Shown: positions 1 to 10,915 of the stretch, piece after piece
How the letters are laid out: each line of letters opens with the position of its first letter
Position numbering within the stretch: position 1 is the first letter of the stretch
Source of the DNA: Gossypium raimondii
Taxonomy: Eukaryota > Streptophyta > Magnoliopsida > Malvales > Malvaceae
Assembly: GCF_025698545.1 (NCBI RefSeq)
Contig: NC_068570.1
Coordinates: 58,795,924-58,859,923 of the forward strand
Direction: 5' to 3'
DNA: 64,000 bases
The notes under the pieces: model-generated
What the model saw: only the letters and a program-made list of their open reading frames with translations
Databases searched by the model: none
Told to the model about the DNA's origin: nothing
Program-made: the position numbers and the translations under genes

Positions 1-919
1 CAGGTTGACTCCAACAATACTTTAAGCTGACATACATCACCCTTACCATGTCATTTTTGGAATGGGAAATGAATGGTTGGGGCCTACACTCAACCATTTC
101 CCTTTTATAGGTATCCCCGTAGCATCGAGGTAATGTAGAGGTCAGTCATATAGTGTATAATATGCATGAACTTAACTCCAAAACTCTCTTAAACCACTAG
201 TTTAGTGGCTTTCCACACCATCCACAATGTCAAACTACCCATACTCTTAACAATTTTTCGCACCGTCCATGTTGAAGATCGCCCTCACTCTAATGGCTCT
301 CCGCACTCTTCATGGTGGATCCATCTCGTTATACAATTAAATACCTTATATAAATTTTAGTGTCATGACAAAATGGGATCAAAATTTTGATTATTTATAA
401 AAATATTTTTAAAGTGATCTCAATTTTTTGATTAATTCCACCAAACATCCTTAAACTATGGGCTAGATTTTAAATTGGTCCTTAGAGTTTGAAACACTAT
501 AATTGAGTCCTCAAAGTATTAACATTTTATCAACCAAGTCATTCTGTTAGCTTAATAGCTAGTTTAGAACATTTTTAGAATATCAGATCAAATTGTAAAC
601 ATGTGTGTACCTACTATATAGACAACTTCGATAAGAAGTGTTAAATAAACAGATAATGTCATCGAAAATTAGGAGGACTACTTTTTTTGGCATGACAAAT
701 TTAAACTGTTCATGCGATAGATACACGTGTTTATAAATTGATTGATGTATTTTAGATATGTTTTATGCCAAATTTAAGTTGACTTTTAATACTTAAACTA
801 ACGTCAAGATTGATAAAAACACTTAATTAACGTGATATTGATACTTTAGAAATACAATAAAAACAAATTGAAGTTTAAAGATGAATTTAGAATTTAAATC
901 ACAATTCAAAGACTTTTGT
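1..919. other. Intergenic, no gene seen
   Basis: AT-rich sequence with only short open frames and stops in all frames. No protein family is recognisable on either strand. It may hold old transposon remains, but none can be delimited. Confidence 0.6.
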
Positions 920-1456
920 AAGGTTAAATTTTGTAGAAGTTGTGAATTTAATCCATTCACTTTAATTTGATTATTTTAGTCCTTGTACTTTTCAAAATTT
1001 AAAATTTCAGTCCTCACCAAACTAAAACTGTTAAATTAATTAAGTAAAATTATGCTATTTTCAGAATCGATGTGCCAAACATATTATCATATATGTTATG
1101 CCATGTCAACTTATTATCTTCACATATTACTCACTAAACATCCAGTTAATGGTTAATAACTGTCATTTGCGTTAAGATTGAAATTTTAAAATTCAAAATG
1201 TATAGGGACTTTGAATTATTCGATTGGAGAATATGGACCAAATCTGCAATTGTACGCATAGTATATGACTAGTAATTGAATTTAATCAAACAAATTTAAC
1301 CGTTATCATTTAAGTCAGGACTAAAATTTCAAAATCCAAAGGGACTAAAAGTGACCAATCCAAAAGTTTAAAACTAAAATTAATCAAATTAAAATATAAA
1401 GACTAAATCCATAAATTTCTTAAAGTATAGGGACTAATAACAAAATTTAATCCTCC
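920..1456. repeat. Fold-back (MITE-like) inverted repeat
   Basis: The left arm (about 925-1020) reads as a run of phrases such as 'ttaaattttgt', 'gaatttaatcc' and 'tttagtccttgta'. The right arm (about 1310-1455) carries their reverse complements ('agggactaa', 'ggactaaaatttcaaaatcc', 'acaaaatttaatcc'). The arms are diverged and about 100 bp long, with an AT-rich loop. Related phrases recur at 7690-7960, so this is a dispersed family. No target duplication was identified. Confidence 0.5.
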
Positions 1457-2189
1457 TGTAAAGTTATTTAAAAAAAAAAACCTTGGTCCCAAATATAATT
1501 ACAAAGTACCATGATGTCTTTTTTAGGACTCTCAAGGTAATGTCTAGTTGTAAAGTAACAGCGACAGCACTGTTCATTCTTTAAAGATGTTTATAAATCA
1601 AATCATATTCGAATTAAATTTTATTAATATATTTTATATTTATTTAAATATAATTCGACTTGAAATATGATTAATATTTTAGGTAAATTAAATCATATTT
1701 ATAAATGATTAATTTAAATTTATTAGATATTAAATATTAAATGTTTTTATTTATTAAAATTTTAAATATATAAATATTTAATTTTATATAATATAATTTA
1801 AAAATATATACATAAAATTAAAATATTACATTACATCAGCTTTGAATGTTGAAGTCTAAGCCTATGTTTTTTGCCTAAACTCATTTTTAAAGGTATTGTG
1901 CTCTTATTTAAATCCTCCAATATTTTAGATAAAACTACGAGAATTCTTAAACAAATTTGCTTCATATATTTGAATTGAAGTGAGCAACCGAATATAGTAT
2001 TGGTTTAAAAATGATATTAGACCGATTGAACTGATTTTATTATAACTTTTAATAGAACTGGTTAAACTGACGAACTAGTAATTTAATCAATTCGATTCTA
2101 AAAATATTGATAATATAATTAAAATCCCATTAAATCAAAAATTAAGATAAATTAAAACTCGAACCCGAAATCTCGAATATTCTTGTATT
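1457..2189. other. Intergenic, AT-rich, no gene seen
   Basis: Very AT-rich (long A/T runs at 1600-1830), without an open frame of note. The part at 2000-2110 has the 'gaactgattttat' / 'ggttaaactgacgaactag' wording of a dispersed repeat that also occurs at 4833-5030 and 7228-7440. Confidence 0.5.
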
Positions 2190-2414
2190 AACTTTCTTTC
2201 TTGGTCTTAAAATCCATCTTTTTCTCTGCCTTTCTCACAGTCACCCTTGAGACCCGTTCTATCCATCTTTCTCTCTTTTCTCTTTCACTTTATTTATTTA
2301 TCCATATATTTATTTAATCCATCCCCCCATTTTTTTATTCAAATCTTTCTTATTTTTTTCCCCATTTAATATAATCTCTTAATTCAATCATTTTTTAATT
2401 AAGAACTGCTAAAG
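2190..2414 (+). promoter_or_regulatory. Pyrimidine-rich leader / core promoter of the SurE-like gene
   Basis: The 220 bases before the start codon are strongly C+T-rich on the plus strand (runs of 'ctttctttctt', 'tctctcttttctctttcac') with AT-rich 'tatttatttatcc' segments. Such Y-patches are common near plant transcription starts. The exact start site cannot be read from the sequence. Confidence 0.45.
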
Positions 2415-5400
2415 ATGACGACTATGAAGAAGAACATGTTTCCTCCTGGTTTAGTTAACAATCTTCAAGACGTTCTTAGCAAAAAAGGAGCAAACAAAAA
2501 TGAACAAAAACAACAAAAGGATGATGATTCAACTGAAACATCTACTTCTTCTTCATCAACTGCTGGTAATGAAAACGACAGCTCTAAGCCTGTCGTTTTG
2601 GTTACTAATGGTGAAGGGGTTGATTCACTTGGCCTTGTTTATCTCGTTCAAGCTTTGGTTGGTTTGGGACTCTACAATGTCAATGTCTGCGCACCTCATT
2701 CGTGGGTCACTTGAGATTTTCTCTGATTTTTCTTATCTCTTGTTTGTTTTCTCGGAATTTCTGCATTTCCTCGTCTGGGTCATCTCCAATTTTTGATTGC
2801 TTTTATGTTTTGTTTTTCGTTCATAATGAGTTCTCTTCTACTCCTTTGTTTTGTTTAATCATTAATTTCGATATGTTGTTTAAGATGATTGATTTTCTAA
2901 TTAAATTGGCTACACTGCATTTGATAATTCACTCTGATTTACTTGTTTATTATTACTGATTTTCTCTGTTTTTTCTTATCTCTTGTTTGTTTCCTTGGAA
3001 TTTCTGCATTTTCTCGTTGGGTCATCTCCAATATTTGATAGATTTTATGTTTTTTTTCATTGGCTATATTCTGCTCCTTTGGTTTTTTTTTAAATCATTA
3101 ATTTGGACATGTTGTTTAAGATTACTGAATTTTCTAATTAAATTGGCTACATTGCATTTGATAATTTACTCTGATTTATTTGTTTATGATTACTGATTTT
3201 CTCTGTTTTCTTATCTCTTGTTTGTTTCCTCGGAATTTCTGCATTTTCTCGTTGGGTCATCTCCAATATTTGATATATTTTAATTTTTTTTTCATTGGCT
3301 ATATTCTGCTCCTTTGGTTTGTTTTTTTTAAATCATTAATTTGGATATGTTGTTTTAAGATTATTGAATTTTCTAATTAAATTAGCTATACTGTGTTTGA
3401 TAATTTGCTCTGATTTATAAGTTTATGAATGTATTGCTACAGGGACAAATCGGCTTCAGGTCATTCCTTGACTGTCCGAGAAACAATTACAGTTACTCAG
3501 GCCGAAATTGAAGGTGCCACCGCATACGAAGTCACAGGTTTGATCGTGTTTCGGATTTATGTTATTCGATTTTTTGATAAATTTTAAGCATGTTAGCTTT
3601 CATTAATACAAATGTGAAACTATGTCATTGTGATAAGCCAAATTTAGTGTCTTAGAACCACTATTTATATGATGAAATTTGGCTTTACCAATGAATTTTC
3701 CGGACTGTTTCCGGTACCCTTTTTTCGAAAATGATTGATACGAAGCTTGTTAAAATCGATATTGATTTGAGACTTCGAATTAACTTTGATAGTAATTGGT
3801 TTTGATGATGGTTATCGATGAAAATTGGCTTTAAGTTTGAGTTATCTGCTCAGGGACTACCGTAGATTGTGTCTCCTTAGCATTATCCGGGGCACTGTTC
3901 TCATGGACAAAGCCTCTGCTGGTTAGGCTCTCATCCTGTTATCGATGAATTGGAAAATAGCTTTGTTTTCAAAGCATTTATCAACTTCTATGTTTGATGT
4001 AATTTCCAGGTAATTAGCGGAATTAACCGAGGATCAAGCTGTGGTCATCACATGTAAGTCTTTGAAAACGCTTGCATGATAAATACTAATTGAATTTCGC
4101 TTTGATTTTAACCGGCGAGACTACCACCCTCCCGTAATAGAGCTCCACACGGCTTTACACACATGTTCTCGTTGTTTTATCCAATTAGTTTACCAATCAA
4201 TAATCTTTTGTTTGTTTGCCAAGTAATTTGTAACTTGTAATATTCCAGGTTTCACTCTGGTGTCATTGCCGGAGCTAGGGAAGCATTAATTAGTGGTGTA
4301 CCATCTTTGTCAATATCATTGAACTGGTGACTTACGAACCTGTTTATGTGGATTTAGTTTTGACTGTTTTCGTTTCACTTCTTTCATAATTGAGTGTTAG
4401 TTTTAATGTTGGGTAACGGACTGCAGGAAGAGGGAAGAAAGCCAAGAAAGTGATTTTAAGGATGCGGTTGCAGTTTCTTTACCTTTGATAAATGCAGCCC
4501 TCAGAGATATTGAAAAGGGTGTTTTCCCTAAAAGTTGCTTTCTAAGTATAGAAATTCCTACTTCTCCGAAGGCAAACAAGGTTCGTATTTCTTATTTTAT
4601 ACATAAATAGAATATGATATTTGTACGTTTATCGTGTTTAAAATGTGTATAATAGCAGTTTTTGTCTTTAAATTTTCGTATCTAATGATGAATATCCGGG
4701 AACAATTGCTTCCTTGGCATACCGTCCTCAAATCTTTGTTTCTAATTGACGAGAAAGTGTGGTTATTATACAAGGAAATTTCAGACTTTCAGGTCATGGT
4801 CCTCATCGATGAATTAGAAGCAATGTTGTTTGAATTGGACCAGACCGGCTGGTCAGACTGGTTGGATTGGGAACTGGCCGGGGTATCAGTTAGTGGCTTT
4901 GAACCATTTAGACCAGGAACCGGTATAGACAGGTTGAACCGGGTTTTCTAAATTTTTTTTGAATTTTTAATAACTTTTTAGTCGGATTGGTGACTTGACC
5001 GGTTCGACTACTGATTCGGTTTAAAAAACATTGATTAGAAGCTTTCTTGATTGGCTGAATTTGTTTTTGAAAATCAAATCCGACTTTGGAAAGGGAGCTT
5101 CATCGAACATGGGAAAGCTTTATATCACCCTGATACTGGGCTTCCTCATCATAGCTGCATGTTCTATAGAAAAGCACATTTGGACAGTCCAAGATCCAAA
5201 CATGATATATGCGGTGTCCAATTACACTTTTACGTGTAGGCGATGATACAAAATCCTCCTAGAATGCTTGAAGTTTTAAATCCGCCGTTATTACATGCCA
5301 ATATGTATTTCTACATTTCTTTCTTGTTGGTATGCGATTTTTTATGGTCCTGTTGTTTATATATTCTGGCTTATTCATATGCAACAGGGTTTTAAACTGA

Positions 5401-6904
5401 CCAAGCAAAGTATGTGGAGATCTACACCATGTTGGCAAGCTGTTCCGGCTAATCGGAATCCTTCAGCTCCACATTTCATGGGTAACCAACAAAGCCTTGG
5501 ACTCCAACTTGCACAACTTGGTCGAGATGCATCTGCTGCCGTAAGTTTTTACTTTTTATTCTTATTGAAAGGAATCGCTTTGTTTACTTCCCCATAGTCG
5601 ACCCCACTTTTTCACGTTTTCTTTATATTGATCTTGTAAATCTTTTTAACTATTCACACTGTATAATGCATGTATGTTTTCCGTAGGGTGCTGCTCGGCG
5701 TGGAACCACACCAAGGAATAATGAGGAGGTAGAGTCCGTTGGGGCTGCTAAACCCGATACCAAAGCAAAAAAGTACTTTCGACTGGAGGTATGTTAAGTT
5801 CCAACTAAGAAATCTATAAGTTTTCACTTGTAGTTGTAAAGCCGAGAAGGGTAATGCTTTTTGTATTTTCCGGCTTTTGTAAGATGTTCGAACATTTTCT
5901 AGAACCAGAATGTCTTCCTTGAAATCTCTTAAAAACAAAAAACTGGTTATCTCATACAAGGTTGCATATCCTGATTTTGTTAATAGGTCTACGAATGGTT
6001 TTAGTCCCACTACTATACTAGAATTTGGATTTGATCCCTCTAATTTTATAACATCGTAAGTTACTATCATTAAAGTGACAACAACTTTAAACATTTAGCT
6101 GATATATAAATTTATTATGGTTGAATATAGTCGATTGGATTTTCATGTGACCTTGAATGTGTACTTGAATAACAGTAAAAAAATTCACTTCATCACTTTT
6201 AACTGCACGAACTAATGTTATCAATTTGGATCAACTAATAACATTATAAAAGTAGAGGGACTAAAACCATAATTAGACCATGTTTATTCTACTTTTCTCG
6301 TTGCTCGTTCATCGGTCCTTTTCCGTATCCATGAACGCATTTTTTGGTTATGAATAACTAGACGCGACGAGTAAACATATATATTTGCAGTTTTTGGATA
6401 AAGAGAGGGAAGCTACAGACGAGGAGTTGGATTTCAAGGCACTCGGCAATGGATTCGTAAGTTAAAAGCCTCATTCGTAAATTTTCCCCATGAAAAATTT
6501 AGTTTAAATCAATCCTTTCAAGAATTGGAGGTAAAAATATTATAGAGGCCTTTGTATTGGGAGTCAAATTGCATCTTTGCTTCCTGTACTAAAAAAAAGA
6601 GCAAAATTAGTCCTTACAGTTAAATTCAAGAGCAAGTATTAAAAATCTGGTATAACGTACAATAATTAATTTGCTTATATTTTAAGTGAAGGGAGCAAAA
6701 TGCAATCTAACTTCTAATACAGGGGCTTCTATCTTACGTTTACTAGAATGGAATGATGCATTTTCATGAACTTAATATATGTATTTACAATATGGTTAGA
6801 TTGCAGTGACGCCCGTGTCGGTTTCTCTGCAACTCGAGTCAGACATTCAAACGGCTGCATCGAGTTGGATCTCCGGCGTGCTTAGTGGCGGGGTGGAGGA
6901 ATAG
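2415..6904 (+). CDS. SurE-like survival protein / 5'-nucleotidase-type phosphatase (10 exons)
   Basis: SurE proteins are metal-dependent acid phosphatases acting on nucleoside monophosphates; the plant function is poorly defined. Exons: 2415-2701, 3443-3537, 3854-3921, 4010-4053, 4249-4326, 4427-4580, 5388-5540, 5687-5788, 6391-6460, 6807-6904. All junctions are GT-AG and the phases add up to 1149 nt, 382 aa. Residues 1-57 are a Ser/Gln/Asp-rich lead. The SurE fold starts at VVLVTNGEGVDSLGL (60-74), followed by CAPHS, SGINRGSS and the SLSISLNW segment; the C-terminal third is the plant-type extension ending in ISGVLSGGVEE. The usual SurE metal motif N-D-D-G reads N-G-E-G here (65-68), so the first Asp is missing and the second is Glu; the Ser of APHS and the Asn of GINRG are kept. 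Exon 9 must use the donor after 'gtaa' (6460): the alternative four bases upstream gives an immediate stop. Intron 1 carries a tandem array. Confidence 0.92.
2714..3430. repeat. Tandem triplication (~240-bp units) filling intron 1 of the SurE-like gene
   Basis: Three successive units start with 'gattttctctg' at 2714, 2958 and 3195 (periods 244 and 237). Each continues through 'cttatctcttgtttg', 'ggaatttctgcatt', 'ggtcatctccaat' and 'tctaattaaatt'. The array takes up nearly the whole intron and stops just before the branch/acceptor region. Units 2 and 3 look closer to each other than to unit 1. Confidence 0.85.
4833..5030. repeat. Dispersed 'gaccgg' repeat inside intron 6 of the SurE-like gene
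   Basis: This stretch is rich in diverged copies of 'ggttgaaccggg', 'gactggttgg' and 'gaccggttcgac', and ends in 'gattcggtttaaaaaaca'. The same style recurs at 2000-2110, 7228-7440 and 18663-18745, which points to an old non-autonomous element family. No clean ends are visible. Confidence 0.45.
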
Positions 6905-7040
6905 GCTTTGAGGGACCAAAGCTGAAATCTGAATCGTATTCATTTTTGTATACAAGTTGGGCTGGTTTTATTTTGTTATTAGCTTTTGATACAAGGAAAA
7001 TAGTCTGGTCTGAAATTATATGACCTTTGTGCTTCCTTTA

Positions 7041-7041
7041 A

Positions 7042-7083
<42 letters not shown>
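7041..7083. repeat. (ATT)n microsatellite
   Basis: About 14 uninterrupted ATT units lie 140 bp downstream of the SurE-like stop codon, probably in or just past the 3' UTR. This is a likely polymorphic marker. Confidence 0.95.
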
Positions 7084-7227
7084 TCTTCTGAATTTTTACC
7101 TATATGGTTGATTACTTATTGATATGTTTTTTATTTTCCATAGATTTTTTGGCACCCCAAAGAAAATGAAATGCATTTAACATACTAAGCTTAAATTTTA
7201 TGATAGATTTTTATTGATGATTATCAA

Positions 7228-7440
7228 TTGTTTGAACCGGATCGAATCAGATTGGTTGGTTGGATTAATTGGATTGGGAATTAATTAGGTGACCAGTCTA
7301 GAAAGTGGTTTTGAATTGGCTAAATTGGTACTAATCAATTGAATCAACTAAAAAACTGGTTGAATTGATTAAAAATCGATAGAATTGACGATTGAACTGA
7401 ATAAATCAAGATTTTCTTCGGATTTTTAATTTTTTAAAAA
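7228..7440. repeat. Second copy of the dispersed 'gaccgg/ggttgaatt' repeat
   Basis: Series of short diverged units ('gaattggctaaattgg', 'ggttgaattgatta', 'gaattgacgattg') ending in AT-rich sequence, in the same style as 4833-5030. Not coding. Confidence 0.4.
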
Positions 7441-7689
7441 CCAGTAATCATTATTTTTATTTGCTTCAAAGTCAAAAGAATTCATATTTCTATTTGTGTA
7501 TTCGATCTTTCACGTATGCAATATTGACCACATGGGTAATTTTTAAAATATATCACAAATTTATTTAACGAAAATGATTTGATGATGTTATTAACTGAAC
7601 TTATGAAATCAAAATAAATTCAAGTATTAAATCATAATAATAGATGAAGTAAAATTTTCGTATTAAGTTTCAAAAGGAAAAAGATTATA

Positions 7690-7960
7690 AGTACTAAATT
7701 CTGTTTTTAGTCTTTATATTATGCATGAATTGTGAATTTAGTCTTAATATTTTAATTCAGTCAATTTCAGTCCTGACCCAAATGGTAGTAAAATCTATTT
7801 GGTTAAATTCGCTATTGGTCTTATACTATGCATAAATTTATAAATTTAGCCCACGTTCTCCGATTGGATCATTAATCTCTATACTTTTCAAAAATTGAAA
7901 TTTAAATACAAACGTGAAATCTATTAACTATTTTTAAGTAATATAATTTACAACTTACGT
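7690..7960. repeat. Two direct copies of a 'tttagtctttatatt' dispersed repeat arm
   Basis: Two successive units ('tttagtctttatattatgcat' style at about 7710 and 'ttggtcttatactatgcat' at about 7813), each followed by 'gaattta/aaatttag'. They match the arms of the fold-back element at 920-1456. The rest of 7084-8290 is AT-rich and shows no gene. Confidence 0.45.
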
Positions 7961-8304
7961 ATAATATTAAAAGCGGAGTTTAACGAAAATACAAATATTT
8001 AACTCATCGTAAGTAAAAGGCATTCATGAACCTGGCTTGGATTTATATTTTCAACCTCGGTTCTTCTAACTTGACCTAACCCATTTCATTGTTTTAAAAA
8101 TAATATAAAATATTATTATATTTAAAATTAAATTTAAATTAAAAATATTTTTTAAAAAATAAAATGAGTCTTTTGAGCTGGGCTAGGTCTATCGAGTTTG
8201 GGCTTGAATTTTTAAAAAAAATATAGATATTGACTGGACTCGATCCATGGACAGGGTGATCCTAAATTAAAAACCGATTAATTGGGTTTGAGCGTTAACG
8301 GGTT

Positions 8305-8362
8305 GGCCCATTAACAAACTCGCCTTCTTCTTTTTCCATTCAGTCTTTAGTAACTAGGGTTT
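8305..8362 (+). promoter_or_regulatory. Site II element plus telo-box upstream of the bL34m gene
   Basis: GGCCCA (site II, TGGGCC/T family) is at 8305-8310 and TAGGGTTT (telo-box, AAACCCTA on the other strand) at 8355-8362, 50 bp apart and 50-107 bp before the ATG. This pairing is well known in plant promoters of cytosolic and mitochondrial ribosomal protein genes and other growth-linked genes. It fits co-regulation with translation machinery. The assignment is by motif and position only. Confidence 0.65.
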
Positions 8363-8411
8363 TAGCAAAAAAAAAAAGAAAAACCGTTCTTCAACAGAGA
8401 AAAAAGAAAAA

Positions 8412-10128
8412 ATGGCGACTAAATCCCTAATTAGAAACGGAGCTATGCTGATGAATCGAGTGTTAGTGAAACAAGCTCTCAACCCGAACCCGATCACTAA
8501 CAATCGAGTCTTGAATCAAGGCATTCAAATCACTCCTCAGCTGTTCCCATCTCTCTCGAAGCCAAAACTTGAAATTCCCCATTTGCCTCGAAACGACGTC
8601 GATTCTCTCTCTGAAGTCTCCTCTACGGGGTTTCTTTATCCATTTGGTCTCCCTTCTCTTCGTTTCTTCCTTCCCGACGGTACTCACTTATCTCTTTGTT
8701 TGATTGATTTCAACAATGGGTTTTAATTTTTCTTTATAAAATTTTACTTCTTTTTTTTAGTATTAAGCTGATTTTTTAGTTGATGTTGGATTCAAGAAGA
8801 TGTTATTTCCATTAATTGTTTTAGAATGGAACATCTGCATCAAGGTTTTCTTGAAAATTCCATTAAAGTTTGAATGTCATTTTTTTTTGATAATTTGTTA
8901 ACTGATTTAATTTTGATTCCTTTTTTGTGGTTTTTTTTCCTTGTGTTGCTGTATGCATTTCTTATTGTTGTTTAGGAGATTCATCAAGTGAGCCAATGCT
9001 ATTATTCCCCAAAAGAACATATCAGCCTAGTACCATCAGGCGCAAGAGAAATCATGGATTTTTTGCCCGGTAATGTTTCGCTTCCTCTTTTAACGTGGAT
9101 CATTAACTTTTTTGGCATGTCAAAATTCGTAGTATCTATATAGTAGTTGATGATTTCATTTGAACTATAGTTTGATTCGTAAAAGCTGAACAATGTATAC
9201 ACGAATTATTAAATTTTGGCATTCCGAAATTCATAGTATTGGTATAGTAGTTGATGATTTCATTTGAACTATAGTTTGGTTCGTAAAACCTCGATCATGG
9301 ATATTTTGCTTGGTAACTTTTCCTCCTATTAAGGCAAACTACAATATTGGTTTAGTAGTAGATGATTTGGTTTCAACTGTAGTTTGATTCGTAAAACCTG
9401 AATCATGGATACACGAATCATTAAATTTTGGCATGTTGAAATTCATAGTATTGGTATAGTAGTTGATGATTTCATTTGAACTATATTTTGGTACGTAAAA
9501 CCTCAATCATGGATATTTTTCTCGGTAACTATTCCTCCTATTACACAAATTACAGTATTGGTTTAGTAGTTGGTGATTTGGTTTGAACTGTAGTTTGATT
9601 CGTAAAACCTGAATCATGGATACATGAATTACTAAATTTTGGCATTTCGAAATTTATAGCATTGGTATAGTAGTTGATGATTTCATTTGAACTATAGTTT
9701 GGTTCGTAAAACCTGAATCATGGTTATTTTGCTTGGTAACTTTTCTCCTATTAACTCAAATTACAGTATAGGTATAGTAGTTGATGATTTCGTTTACTTA
9801 TAGTTTGGTTCATAAAACCTGAATCATGGATAGTTACTCAGTAACATTTCCTCTTATTAACACAAATTACAGTATTGGTTGAACTATAGTATGATTCGGA
9901 AAACCTGAATTGGCTTGATCATTAGCTTTTTTTAAGAGTTAAGACTAGGTTCATTGTTGGTTAAGCTAGTTAAAAAAAGCTATTTTTTTTGGTTTTGTTT
10001 TCTAATTTCATTCTAGTGTTTAGATTTGTATAATTACTATTTCGTGCTTGTACAGCAAGGCAACGAAGGGCGGTAGAAGAGTCATTGCTCGAAGAATAGC
10101 AAAGGGTCGTTCAAGAATTACCGCTTAG
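8412..10128 (+). CDS. Mitochondrial large-subunit ribosomal protein bL34m (3 exons)
   Basis: A nucleus-encoded component of the large subunit of the mitochondrial ribosome; the bL34 family lies buried in 23S-type rRNA. Exons: 8412-8679, 8976-9069, 10056-10128, with GT-AG borders and consistent phases; 435 nt, 144 aa. Residues 1-100 form a long, Asn/Arg-containing, acid-poor N terminus with MATKSLIRNG at the start, as expected for a mitochondrial targeting region and extension. Residues 102-144 are the whole bL34 domain: KRTYQPSTIRRKRNHGF, then RKATKGGRRVIARR and a basic RSRITA tail. The domain is split by intron 2 after NHGFFA-R. Intron 2 (986 bp) contains a tandem array. A plastid destination is possible but less likely, because plastid bL34 precursors differ in their N-terminal region. 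The start is the first ATG after a purine-rich leader. Confidence 0.93.
9113..9905. repeat. Tandem array with ~105-bp monomers and ~211-bp dimers in intron 2 of the bL34m gene
   Basis: The phrase 'tagtagttgatgattt' recurs about every 105 bp (near 9140, 9245, 9350, 9460, 9565, 9670, 9777). The phrase 'ttaaattttggcat' appears in alternate units only (near 9209, 9421 and a variant near 9632), spacing about 211. The array is therefore built of A-B dimers, a small higher-order repeat. It fills most of the 986-bp intron. Confidence 0.85.
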
Positions 10129-10915
10129 AATCTGGATTTTCAGTGATGCGTTCATCAGAATCGAAATCCGGAAGCTGCCTTAAATAGGGTACAACTAAGC
10201 AAAATTCGTATCACCTTTTTTGCTTAATTCAGTAGGCTCTGCCTATCCTAATGACACTCTTTGGAGGAATTTTTTTTCTTTCTTCAGATAGATTTATGTT
10301 CACTTTTAGATTTCTTTTTGATACATAAAACTTGCAAGAAGTAATTGCTATGCAGAAAGTTATGAAAAACGGTTCTCGTTCGTAATTTATGATGAAGTAG
10401 ATTTCGTTCGATCGTTTCTTTCTTTGGATAGATGTATGTTGACTTTTAGATTGTCTTTTTGCTTCATAAACACTTGGTTCGAGTCCAATCCAAGATGTCC
10501 GAAGATTTTTGTTAGGGAGTGACAAATAACCTTGGATGAAGTTTTATGATGAGCATTGAATAATATTCCATCATTGTAAAACTTATAATAATGTATAGAT
10601 TTTGATATTTTATTAGAAACTTTCCATTTCCATTGTGTATTTTCCCACCCTATGTTACTAATCATGTCTGATATCTGTTTTGGACATGGGTATGAGTTCG
10701 ATTTGGATGCCTTTTGAGGATAAACTTGTGACATGATCGAGGTCATAATGGGGGTTTAACCTAACTAGTTCATGAATCGCCTTTAAAAGGTAACATTTAA
10801 GAAGCCGGTGAGTTTTGAAATTTTCATCATTCATAGAAACCTTTACGGTTCATGCAGCTGTCTTTAAAAGATGATATTTACAAGATCCGGGTTTAACATC
10901 ATGGATCGAAAACTG
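10129..10915. other. Spacer between converging genes (bL34m and the carrier)
   Basis: This covers both 3' UTRs. A short duplicated phrase ('ttctttctt..agatagatttatgttcacttttagatt') occurs at about 10275 and 10415. No coding sequence or RNA gene was recognised. Confidence 0.5.

Noticed and set aside
5654-6094. Minus-strand frame of 146 codons in the SurE-like gene
   Set aside because: It lies across exon 8 and intron 8 on the opposite strand, has no recognisable domain, and conflicts with the supported gene model.
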